Below, one piece after another: positions 21,451 to 33,400 of a DNA stretch of 64,000 nt. This DNA comes from Tiliqua scincoides (Eukaryota > Chordata > Lepidosauria > Squamata > Scincidae). The notes below the pieces were generated by a model. The model saw nothing but the letters and a program-made list of their open reading frames with translations, had not been told where the DNA came from and searched no databases. How positions within the stretch are numbered: the stretch's first letter is position 1; every line of letters starts with the position of its first letter. The DNA is taken from the NCBI RefSeq assembly GCF_035046505.1, contig NC_089822.1:596501-660500 (forward strand). The letters run 5' to 3'. The position numbers and the translations under genes are program-made.

Positions 21451-24400
21451 CGTGGCTTCGTATGGTCTTGGGCTGCCAGTGCCCAGGATGGCCCAGGACT
21501 GCCGATCTGGCATTCTGCGCAGGCGGGAGGGGGGCCCTGCCCGGCTTGGCTTTTGCTCTCTAGAAAGGGAACGTGATGGAGACATACAGAGCCACACAGG
21601 GAGAGGCAGAGCGGACAGAGAGACGCTCTTCTCCCTCGCGTAACGCCAGGACTGGGACAGCCACTAGTTGAGTGTTGGGAGCCTGAAGACAGACAGAAGG
21701 AAATACTTATTTGCCCAGCGTGTGCTTTGCCTGTGGAACTCCTTGCCGCAGGAAGTAGTGATGGCATCTGGGCCAGAAACCTAAGAGCAGGTTGGACACA
21801 TTTCTGGAGGAGGAGTTCAATGCGGGTTACAAGTCATGGTAGGTCTGTGCAAGCTCTTGGTTTTAGAGGCAGCTGCCTCTGATTGCCAGATGCAGGGGAG
21901 GGCACCTGGACACAGGTTGTGCCTGTTGTCTTGTGTGCTCCCCTGGGGCATTTGGCCACTGCTGTGAGATACAGGAAGCTGGACTAGATGGGCCCGTGGC
22001 CTGATCCAGCAGGGCTCTTCTTATGCTCTTAAATGTTTTCTTCGATGTCCAGTAGGTGGTGCTGCTGTGCCTTGGAGTGGATTTCTGCTCAAAGAATGAT
22101 CCTAAGCATGATTGCACTGGGCCCTCAGTATCCACAGGCGATCCATTCCAGGTCACCCCCCCCCCCCCCCAGATACCAAAATCTACAGATGCTGGAGTCC
22201 ATGGGGGCGAGGTCGCAGCACCACAATTACTAATGTTAGCATTGTGCTCGGTCCACAGGCCTCCCCACACCTCAGAACACTTCCCAGACGTGGCTGGGAC
22301 TGGCTTCTAGTCACATCCTGGAGACTCTCTGATGGTGGAATCCACAAATGTTGAGTCCCTTAATACCGAGGGCCCGCTGTACTGTCAAATAAGTCCTGCT
22401 GTGTTAAGTGGAATAGGCTTCATAACAAGCATACTTAGGAGCACAGCTAGAAAGAGTGCTGTGGAAATCGTCTCGCTTTCTGTCTCCTGCGTGTGTGTTT
22501 TTCAAGTGGTTCTCCACATAGTTCAAGCTTTATCTCTGTCGAGTCAGGCACGAGTTTGATTTGTAGTTGTTTAGTGTGCTCTGGGGTGGTATAAAGAGAG
22601 GCGCTTGCTGTTCTGAAGAATGAGCTTTCCTATTCCTAATTCTTGCCAGGGGCTGAACTTCCTCATCCCACTTCTGGACCGCATCCGCTATGTACAAAGC
22701 CTCAAAGAAATTGTCATCAATGTGCCGGAGCAGTCAGCTGTTACCCTTGGTGAGGAGATCTGGCTGGGGAGGTGAGGAGTAAAGTCCTGGGCCGGAGTTT
22801 AGGGCTGAGCTGGCACATCAGGGGGTCACAAATCACATTGCTGGGAAGATTGCTTTTGGACTGGCAGTGCTAGGGAGACCCATTGCTTGGAGGGTTGTGC
22901 TATTTACCAGTGGCATAACGTGCCCAGGCAAACCTACACTCCACTTATGCTAGTACTCCAGTTCCTCTAATGTCAGTGTAATGCAGTTTGGATTATCTTC
23001 TGGTTCAACACACCAGGGAAGAAGAGTTTCCACACTCCCCCCTGAGCGGTGTGGTCATGCTAGCCACTCCACTGTGTCCATTTCAATCCCAGCCTCATGC
23101 ACCAGTTAACCCATTTCTGCCCAGCCCACAGGTATTGGCAACCTTCAGTCTCGAAAGACTATGGTATCGCGCTCTGAAAGGTGGTTCTGGCACAGCGTCT
23201 AGTGTGGCTGAAAAGGCCAATCCGGGAGTGACAATCCCTTCCACACCGGGAGCAAGTGCAGTCTGTCCCTGGTCTGTCTCCCTGGCTATAGTCTGCATAG
23301 TCTGCAGACGCGTGTGGCCTCTGGGAACCCAGTGCCTCTGGGAACTAAGTGCCAGGTAAGGCACAAGAGTTTAGCATCTGGGCGAGTTCAGCAACAGGGC
23401 GAGGAGGCCAGGGCCCCATACACTGCCCTTCCTCTTCCCTTGAGAAGAGGGCTGCTATCCAGTGTACGGTTTTTAAAAGGACCCATAAATAAAACAACAA
23501 CAACAACAACAAAAAAGCTATGCAGTCAGACAGCCAGCAGCAGGGTGGGGGCTATCCAGTGTTCTGCATCGAGTGCCACATGTATGATTATATGCCTCTG
23601 GGGCATAAGTCATGGGTGTGTCCTCGGTGCAAGGAGCTCCAGGCTCTCAGGGAACGCGTCCGCTCCCTTGAAGCCTTGGTGGCCGACCTGGAGAAGCGCA
23701 GGCAGCCAGAGGAGGACCGTGGGGAGACTTCCGGGGACGATCAGGCTTCGTCCCAACCTCAGGCGTGCAGCTCCTCGGCTGCCCGGGTGGGAAGTCTCGG
23801 GACTGGAGGACGTCATCCTGGAGAGGAGGGAAACAATCCCCTAGGGGGGATCCCTTCTCCAGGGGATGGGCCCGTATCCGAGCGCACTCGGGATACTCCT
23901 CGGCGGGAGGGGGGTCGGGGGCTTCTTGTAGTGGGGGATTCGATTATTAGAAACATAGAGAGGGGGGTTTGCGACGGATGTGAGGACCGCATGGTGACTT
24001 GCCTGCCTGGTGCGAAGGTTGCGGACATCACTTCTCGTCTAGACAGGCTAGTAGACAGTGCTGGGGGAGAGGTAGCGGCTGTGGTGCATGTCGGCACCAA
24101 CGACGTGGGCAAGTGTAGCTGGGAGGTCCTGGAGGCCAAATTTAGGCTTTTAGGCAGGAAGCTGAAAGCCAGGACCTCAAAGGTAGCGTTCTCTGAAGTG
24201 CTACCTGTTCCACGCGCAGGGCCAGCTAGGCAGGCGGAGATCAGGGGTCTCAATGCGTGGATGAGACGGTGGTGTAGGGAGGAGGGGTTTAGATTCGTTA
24301 GGCACTGGGGAACGTTTTGGGACAAGCGGGGCCTGTACAAGAGGGACGGGCTCCATTTGAACCAGAATGGAACCAGACTGCTGGCGCATAACATTAAAAA

Positions 24401-27400
24401 GGTGGCAGAGCAGCTTTTAAACTGATCCCTGGGGGAAGGCCGACAGGAGCCGAGGGGCATCCGGTTCGGGACTCCTCATCCCTATGGGATGAGGATGGGG
24501 AGGTTAGAGAACAACAAGACAAAGGCAGGGTAGGAGAAGAAATTGGGAAAGGTAGGGTGATGGGATGTGATAGACGGTTTGGCACAATGAGAGGATGCGG
24601 GGACAAAGGAGCGAATAAGCAGCCCATCCTGGGGCATTCCGTGTATAAATGCTTTTATGCGAATGCCCGAAGTCTACGAGCAAAGGTGGGAGAACTGGAA
24701 TGTCTGGTGACAAGGGAAAATATTGACATAGTGGGCATAACGGAAACCTGGTGGAATGCGGAGAATCAGTGGGATACCGCAATCCCGGGCTATAAACTCT
24801 ACAGGAGGGACAGGCAGGGGCGTGTTGGAGGTGGGGTGGCCCTTTATGTTAAGGAAGGGATAGAATCCAGCAAAGTAGAGATTGAAGGTGGGTCCGACTC
24901 CACCGTAGAATCTCTGTGGGTTAAATTACCAGGCTTGTGCAGCAATGTAATACTGGGGGCGTGCTATCGTCCTCCAGACCAGAAATCTGATGGGGACCTT
25001 GAAATGAGGAAACAGATCAGGGAGGTGACAAGGAAGGACAGGGTTGTAATCATGGGGGACTTCAATTATCCTCATATTGACTGGGTCAATTTGTGTTCTG
25101 GTCACGATAAGGAAACCGGATTTCTTGACGTGCTGAATGACTGTGGCTTAGATCAGCTAGTCAAGGAGCCCACCAGAGGACAGGTGACTCTGGATTTAAT
25201 TTTGTGCAGTACGCAGGACCTGGTTAGAGATGTAAACGTTACTGAGCCATTGGGGAACAGTGATCATGCTGCGATCCGTTTTGATGTGCACGTTGGGGGA
25301 AGAATACCAAGCAAATCTCTAACAAAAACCCTTGACTTCCGACGGGCGGACTTCCCTCAAATGAGGAGGCTGGTTAGAAGGAGGTTGAAAGGGAGGGTAA
25401 AAAGAGTCCAGTCTCTCCAGAGTGCATGGAGGCTGCTTAAAACAACAGTAATAGAGGCCCAGCAGAGGTGTATACCGCAAAGAAAGAAGGGTTCCACTAA
25501 ATCCAGGAGAGTGCCCGCATGGCTAACCAGCCAAGTTAGAGAGGCTGTGAAGGGCAAGGAAGCTTCCTTCCGTAAATGGAAGTCTTGCCCTAATGAAGAG
25601 AATAAAAAGGAACATAAACTGTGGCAAAAGAAATGTAAGAAGGTGATAGGGGAGGCCAAGCGAGACTATGAGGAACGCATGGCCAGCAACATTAAGGGGA
25701 ATAATAAAAGCTTCTTCAAATATGTTAGAAGCAGGAAACCCGCCAGAGAAGCGGTTGGCCCTCTGGATGGTGAGGGAGGGAAAGGGGAGATAAAAGGAGA
25801 CTTAGAGATGGCAGAGAAATTAAATGAGTTCTTTGCATCTGTCTTCACGGCAGAAGACCTCGGGCAGATACCGCTGCCCGAACGGCCCCTCCTAACCGAG
25901 GAGTTAAGTCAGATAGAGGTTAAAAGAGAAGATGTTTCAGACCTCATTGATAAATTAAAGATCAATAAGTCACCGGGCCCTGATGGCATACACCCAAGGG
26001 TTATTAAGGAATTGAAGAATGAAGTTGCAGATCTCTTGACTAAGGTATGCAACTTGTCCCTCAAAACAGCCACGGTACCAGAAGATTGGAGGATAGCAAA
26101 TGTCACGCCTATTTTTAAAAAGGGAAAGAGGGGGGACCCGGGAAACTATAGGCCGGTCAGCCTAACATCCATACCGGGTAAGATGGTGGAATGCCTCATC
26201 AAAGATAGGATCTCAAAACACATAGACGAACAGGCCTTGCTGAGGGAGAGTCAGCATGGCTTCTGTAAGGGTAAGTCTTGCCTCACGAACCTTATAGAAT
26301 TCTTTGAAAAGGTCAAGAGGCATGTGGATGCGGGAGAACCCGTGGACATTATATATCTGGACTTTCAGAAGGCATTTGACACGGTCCCTCACCAAAGGCT
26401 ACTGAAAAAACTCCACAGTCAGGGAATTAGAGGACAGGTCCTCTCGTGGATTGAGAACTGGTTGGAGGCCAGGAAGCAGAGAGTGGGTGTCAATGGGCAA
26501 TTTTCACAATGGAGAGAGGTGAAAAGCGGTGTGCCCCAAGGATCTGTCCTGGGACCGGTGCTTTTCAACCTCTTCATAAATGACCTGGAGACAGGGTTGA
26601 GCAGTGAAGTGGCTAAGTTTGCAGACGACACCAAACTTTTCCAAGTGGTAAAGACCAGAAGTGATTGTGAGGAGCTCCAGAAGGATCTCTCCAGACTGGC
26701 AGAATGGGCAGCAAAATGGCAGATGCGCTTCAATGTCGGTAAGTGTAAAGTCATGCACATTGGGGCAAAAAATCAAAACTTTAGATATAGGCTGATGGGT
26801 TCTGAGCTGTCTGTGACAGATCAGGAGAGAGATCTTGGGGTGGTGGTGGACAGGTCGATGAAAGTGTCGACCCAATGTGCGGCGGCAGTGAAGAAGGCCA
26901 ATTCTATGCTTGGGATCATTAGGAAGGGTATTGAGAACAAAACGGCTAATATTATAATGCCGTTGTACAAATCGATGGTAAGGCCACACCTGGAGTATTG
27001 TGTCCAGTTCTGGTCGCCGCATCTCAAAAAAGACATAGTGGAAATGGAAAAGGTGCAAAAGAGAGCGACTAAGCTGATTACGGGGCTGGGGCACCTTCCT
27101 TATGAGGAAAGGCTACAGCGTTTGGGCCTCTTCAGCCTAGAAAAGAGACGCTTGAGGGGGGACATGATTGAGACATACAAAATTATGCAGGGGATGGACA
27201 GAGTGGATAGGGAGATGCTCTTTACACTCTCACATAATACCAGAACCAGGGGACATCCACTAAAATTGAGTGTTGGGCGGGTTAGGACAGACAAAAGAAA
27301 ATATTTCTTTACTCAGCGCGTGGTCGGTCTGTGGAACTCCTTGCCACAGGATGTGGTGCTGGCGTCTAGCCTAGACGCCTTTAAAAGGGGATTGGACGAG

Positions 27401-30400
27401 TTTCTGGAGGAAAAATCCATTATGGGGTACAAGCCATGATGTGTATGCGCAACCTCCTGATTTTAGGAATGGGTTAAGTCAGAATGCCAGATGTAGGGGA
27501 GAGCACCAGGACGAGGTCTCTTGTTTTCTGGTGTGCTCCCTGGGGCATTTGGTGGGCCGCTGTGAGATACAGGAAGCTGGACTAGATGGGCCTATGGCCT
27601 GATCCAGTGGGGCTGTTCTTATGTTCTTATGTTCTTATGCTATGGGCCTTCCTTCTTTGCCTCTTAGCCTCAGACTGTTGGCAAAGTGTCTCTTCAAACT
27701 GGGAAAGGCCATGCTGCACAGCCTGCCTCCAAGCGGGCCGCTCAGAGGCCAGGGTTTCCCACTTTTTGAGGTCCATCCCTAAGGCCTTCAGATCCCTCTT
27801 GCAGATGTCCTTGTATCGCAGCTGTGGTCTACCTGTAGGGCGCTTTCCTTGCACGAGTTCTCCATAGAGGAGATCCTTTGGGATCCGGCCATCATCCATT
27901 CTCACGACATGACCAAGCCAACGCAGGCGTCTCTGTTTCAGCAGTGAATACATGCTAGGGATTCCAGCACGTTCCAGGACTGTGCCCAGACTGTGTTCCT
28001 GGACTCTGTCCAGGACGTTCCAGCCCAGCCCACAGGTGTGCGCATTTTATCCCTGTTACTTATATGCAACGCTGGGCAGATATGGCTTAAGAGTGGTGTG
28101 CCAGCAACCCTCTTGTATGGGTTAGGCGTCGAAGGAACTAATCCGCGCATGCACACACGTCACACAGCACTTTCGGTGTAAGAATGTCACAGTTCCTTTT
28201 AAGGCATGAGTTGCTGTGAAACCAACTGGAAGAGAACAGAAGCAGGACTTGTGCAGTGGTACCCTTGCTTGTGCAGCCACTGTGAGGGCCGGGGGGCCTG
28301 GGGCCATTTCACATGGCTAGGCAACAGACTGGGGGGGGGGGCTGGAGCAGCGTTCTGAACTACCCCTCCTGGAGTCGCCTGTGTAGTAGGGAGGGAGAAG
28401 TGCCTGACCAGCCATTTGGCTTGGATAGAGGTTTCAGTTAATTTGGGCCCTCGCCCTCTGTCCCCATATCCTTGCTGTTCTCAGCAGCCTGAGCTGGTTT
28501 GAAAGTTGGGTTTGGTTTTCACCTGTTTCAGTTCGTGTTTTATTACTGATGGTTTCAATATCATTGCATTTTTTTCCTAATATTTTGTAAGCCATCTTGT
28601 GGGCCCCTTTGGGCACTAAAAGGGGGGCATAAAGATTACTTAGTTTTTGTAATTTATAGCCACGGAACTGATGACAGGTGGCATGGTTTGAAAACACATT
28701 GGCAGCATTCATACCCCCCCCCCCATTTGCCTCCATAGAGCACATCCTTGGTTCCCCAGTTAGGCTGCTGGCCTCCAGTTGGGTCCCAAGCAGACAAGTG
28801 CAAGCAACCAAGCATTTCTGCCTTGCGTGTTTGAGAGAAATGGCAGGCAAGGTGGGGGTGGGAATTATGGAGCGAAAGGGTCTTTGTGGAGAGTTCTCCT
28901 TGATGTGTTTAAGACGAGCAAGGCAGTGTAGCTCTGTGCCCTGCACCCTGTTGTCCGAGTGAGGCTTTCCCTGGCAGGAGCTAGTCCTAGGGTTGATGTG
29001 CAGCAAGAGGCTGCATTGTTCCAAATGCTAGGCTTGGTCATGGAGGGTCAGAGTGTTCTGCTGTCCATGGATTTCTCTGGACGCATTTGGACTTTGCCAG
29101 CTTCAGAGCTGGCATAATGTTACATCATAGTGGAGGCTGTGTCTGGAGGGGTACTGGATTTGGTGTCAGCTCCTGCCTGCCCTGTCTTCCCTGGCTTTGG
29201 GGCTTCCACCAGCTGGAGTTACACTGGAGGTGGAGAGAGGCTAGCGCATTGTTCTGCTGGCGCTGAAACACAGCATGGTGAAAGCGCTGCAGTGCATTCT
29301 GGAACCCTGCATCAGTTGGTTTGTCCTCTGGCTTCTTACGTGGCTTCTTGGCAGGACTTTGGGTGTTATCTGGCCGAGGCTCTCTGCTGGGCTTGTTTCC
29401 CAGCCTTTGTCCCCATCTTGTTTTCCTGAAAGAATTTCCTGCTTTCTTGTAGATAATGTGACCCTCCAGATAGACGGGGTGCTCTACCTGCGTATTATGG
29501 ATCCTTACAAGGTACTGCCGGGCATAGGAAGCAAGCAAGCAAGCTTGACACTCTCCAGGCCCTTATGGTGTGTGAGAGCTAGGAGGACCCACGGGGGTGG
29601 CTGCTGGGGGTTCCTGCTGTGGTCTGCTGCCAGGGAGAAGTCTGTTAGGTTGGCCTTGCCATGACCCCCCTCATGTCCCCGATCAGGCTGGCATAGTTCT
29701 ACAGGCTAGCATGCTACCTATCTCCTTCCTGCTGTCTCTTCTTACCCTAGGCTAGTTACGGAGTGGAAGACCCAGAATATGCTGTGACTCAGCTGGCCCA
29801 GACCACCATGCGGTCCGAGCTGGGAAAGTTGTCCCTTGACAAAGTATTCCGGGTGAGTGACAAGAAGAGGGAGTAGGCCCTCTGAGCTCCTGGCTCGAGT
29901 AGCTTGGAGGGTTAACACAAGGCCTAGAGCCTGGGTTTTTATCTTTGACTCCTCTCTTCTTTGTGCCCCATGTCCAATCCAGGTCACTTCCCTTCCTCCC
30001 CTCCCCCCCAGCACAGATATACCAAGCCCACCCTTTTTTTCCTCTTGGCCCAAACACGAATTAACTCTTGACCTCTTCTCACCATGACTGCTTCAGCCTT
30101 CTCTCTGATATTCTCCTGCACACCTCAACCCAGCACCCTGCCCTTCTCCCCCACATCGTCTACCATTCTGGCAGCTCGGATCCTGTCATGCCCCTTCTCA
30201 AACTCTGCCCCAAGATGTCAAGGAGGTGGGTAAGCTGCCTTCCTCTTTAAGACTATCGTAGGAAGGATGATCTGCATTAAGATCTGAGTAAAAAGCCTAG
30301 CTTTTCAGTATGTAGATTAGATAACCTAGCTTAATTGTTTTCAGTACTGCTGTAAATGTAATTAATCTTTCTTGGGGCTTCTGTTTGTAATGGTTCTCCT

Positions 30401-33400
30401 TTCATCTCTGTATGGGGGTTGGGAGAAGAGTCAGAAGTTTCCCTTAAGAAATTAACCTGTATCTTAAAAAATAAAGTGCTTCTTTTGAAGTTGGAGTGTG
30501 GTGTGTTATTGACTAAGGGAGAGCCACCTCAAGGAAGTTTGGTAAAGGATCAGGACCCAGTGAAGTTGCCTTCCCCCCTTCCGGCTGTTTGATCATATTG
30601 ATCTGAGAACAGGGTGCAAGTGAAGCGCTTATGGGCACAATCCTAACCCCTTATGTCAGTGCTTTTCAGCACTGTCTTAAGGGCAATGCAGCTCTGAGGT
30701 AAGGGAGGAAACATTCCCTTACTTTGAGGAGACCTCCGTGAGTGCCCCCCCAACTGCAGGATGCAGCACGCATCCCATTGGCACCACTATGCCAGTGCTG
30801 GAAAGTACTGGCATAAGAGGTTAGGGTTGTGCCCTATGAGTTGTAAGCGGACCACGTTGACTCAGAGGCTGAGGTTGGAGGGAAGCAATGCGGGTTTCAT
30901 CCTGCCTGATTTCAAGATTTTTTAAGCTGCCTCAGATCCTCTGGGCTTAACTGTGACATGGGGTCTGGCAGGTGTCCTCCAAGGCCTCACTGCTCTTATG
31001 TCTTCTGTTATTCCACCCCCCCCATTTCTGCTGCTTCCGCAGACACCTCTGTCCTCTCTTTCTTCCTGCCCACTACGCGCTGAGCTGCTACCCCAGGACC
31101 CGCCTGGTGCCTGAAGCCTTTCCACAGCTTTCTTACCCCCTACCCCTTGCAGCTAAGGCCACGTATGTGCACATGACCTAAGCACACGTTCTTCCCATTT
31201 GCTCAGTTCCTTTTCTCTTTCTCGTTTCTGGGCAGAGGACTGTCTTTTCTCCTGTGGTCAAGTGCCACATCCGTAGATTGCACAGTAAGACAAGTAATTC
31301 TTGGAGAAGTCCCGGCCCTGGGGGGATCACAGCCAGAAACAGACACTTTTGTTGTCATGTGCCATGCACATTGACAGCACTGTAGAAATAACTGTCACTG
31401 TTATTAATTTGTTCTCAATTTTACATTGTGTGTCCTTGGACTGATTGTCACCCACAGTCTCCCCCCCCCCCCCCCGCAAGGGCTGAAAGATGGGATGTGT
31501 CGGTACATGGAAGGAAAAGGGAGGTGGGACAGCTGCACAGTGGACAGGGTGGGATTGCGGCTGTGTCTCACGAGGGCAAGGGGAGTGAGTGTTGCAGGAA
31601 GGGTGGGAGCTGGGATGCTGTATGGAGTTTAGCAGAAGGAGACCCAGCCTGGGGCAGAAGGGTGGGCTGAGGAGCAAGGAGGGTCACCCCCAGAAGGACT
31701 TGTCATGCTCCAGCTACCTTTTTAGGAGAGCCAGGCTGGCCAGACACATCCAGTGGCTCAGCAGCCCAGCTGGGGACGAGGTGGACCTCCCTGTGCCCTC
31801 TCTGATCCCTCCGTCTCTCCAGGAACGTGAGTCCCTCAACGCCAGCATTGTGGATGCCATCAACCAGGCCTCAGACTTCTGGGGCATCCGGTGCCTGCGC
31901 TACGAGATCAAGGACATCCACGTGCCGCCCCGTGTGAAGGAGTCCATGCAGATGCAGGTTAGGTGACAAGACAGGGCAGGGTTATTGGGGGAGGGTCTGG
32001 CATGGCCTCAGGAGATGTCTACAGCCCAGTCTGCTCTTTTGAGGCCTGCTCTAAATCCCTGGGGATCTGGTTGTGTGCTGCAGCCTGCCAGGCTTTGGCT
32101 GGAAAGGTGGCAGCAGTGGCTGCTGCTGTTCTGGGACTCCTCAGGCAGTCCTGGTGACTCATCTCAGTTCCATGGAAGGCAGAACTTCCCTCTTAGTCTT
32201 CAAGTAGTTCTTGATGGAGGATCATCAAATGGCTGCAAATCCCTTCCTTGTGGAATTTGAAGAACAACATGAAGCAGGGGTGGAAAGCGCTTAATTCCTC
32301 AATGTGGTAGGGAAGACAAGCTCTGCCACAAAGGATCCTGGCAGCAGTGCAAACTAGGGGTCTGTGGGGGGCTTCCCCCTTCACCTGAGAATGCGTGTGT
32401 GGCTGAGCCCTGTGCCAAGATTCCTGAGCGTCTCCAGGGAATAGAGGGTTTTTCTGTAACGCAGTAGGTGGTCCTCCTGAATGGGTCCTTTTTAATTTAA
32501 GGTAGAGGCCGAAAGGCGCAAGCGAGCAACAGTGCTGGAGTCGGAAGGAACCCGGGAGTCGGACATCAATGTGGCCGAGGGGCGGAAGCAGGCTCAGATC
32601 CTAGCCTCAGAGGCAGAGAAGGCGGAGCAGATCAACAAAGCTGCTGGTGAGCTGAAGGGACAGAATAAGCACATTTGCCTGAGCCATAGGAGGCCTCTGC
32701 ACAGAGGGGCAGGGCTGGAACTGCACTGAGACTTGAGGTTGTGCCCAGAGGCGCCCAACCATTCACCACTTCTGTGGGGAGTTGGCAAAGAGAAGGTGAG
32801 CTACATTGTAGGTAACTGCTGGAGCTCTGATTGGAAGCTCTGACAGACGAACAGGTGACAGTGTGGGGGGGCACCTGGCAGTTTGACCTTTGTCAGACCT
32901 GTTGTGCGACAAGGAAACTTGTTGCAGGGATGCTGTTATACAAAGAGGATCACAGCTCAAGCCACAGACGGTCCAGCAGACCCATTTCCTTTTGTCCCTT
33001 ATTCCCTCCCCAGGTTTCCAAGGGTGGAGAGGGGAGGCATAGGTTGCTGTGGATGAGCAGGGGACAGACTTCTGGAGGGAGGAAACGGCCCTGCTGCCAC
33101 ATTTGGCTGCTGCTTGCCCTTGAGTGTCCTTGTTGATGGTCCTTGTCTTCCTTTCCCAGGGGAGGCCAATGCAGTGCTCGTGAAGGCCCAGGCCAAGGCA
33201 GAGGCGATCCGGCTCCTGGCAGCAGCCCTGACACAGCAGGTGACGAGGGGAGCGGGAGCTGGACCTGCAGGAAGAGCCCCTGGGAGGGAGGTGCCCAACA
33301 GTCTCATTGGGCAGTGCAGAGTCTGCACCCAGGGGTGCCCACTGTACAGGGTCTGGGTCACAGCAAGCCAGATGGCAAGAGGTGGAGGTGATGTGGTTTC

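Larger units (their letters stand above)
23290..27638 (+). mobile_element. CR1 LINE, apparently full length and intact
   Basis: This 4.35-kb element consists of about 230 bp of leader, ORF1 (23520-24425), ORF2 (24557-27439) and a 3' end with three TTCTTATG units (about 27616-27639). GCTAT at 23285-23289 and again at 27639-27643 is read as a 5-bp target duplication in the older antisense LINE. Both frames are open and keep their catalytic residues. It lies in STOML2 intron 2 in the sense direction. The 5' boundary is inferred from the duplication and from continuity of the host LINE. Confidence 0.88.
23134..28022 (-). mobile_element. 5'-truncated LINE (clade unresolved), split by a CR1 insertion
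   Basis: The two pieces, 23134-23289 (3' end) and 27639-28022, are antisense. The larger encodes a C-terminal LINE frame with RRLRWLGHVVRMDDGRIP and GRPQLRYKDICKRDLKALG. The composite is flanked by a perfect 15-bp direct repeat, GCCCAGCCCACAGGT, at 23119-23133 and 28023-28037, which reads as its target-site duplication. The CR1 at 23290-27638 landed inside it later. Its 3' tail is the one carried by the 5S-derived SINE at 1584. Confidence 0.85.

Noticed and set aside
24557-27439. A host gene in STOML2 intron 2
   Set aside because: The product is an APE endonuclease plus reverse transcriptase with CR1 3' sequence following it. It is a LINE, not a host gene.
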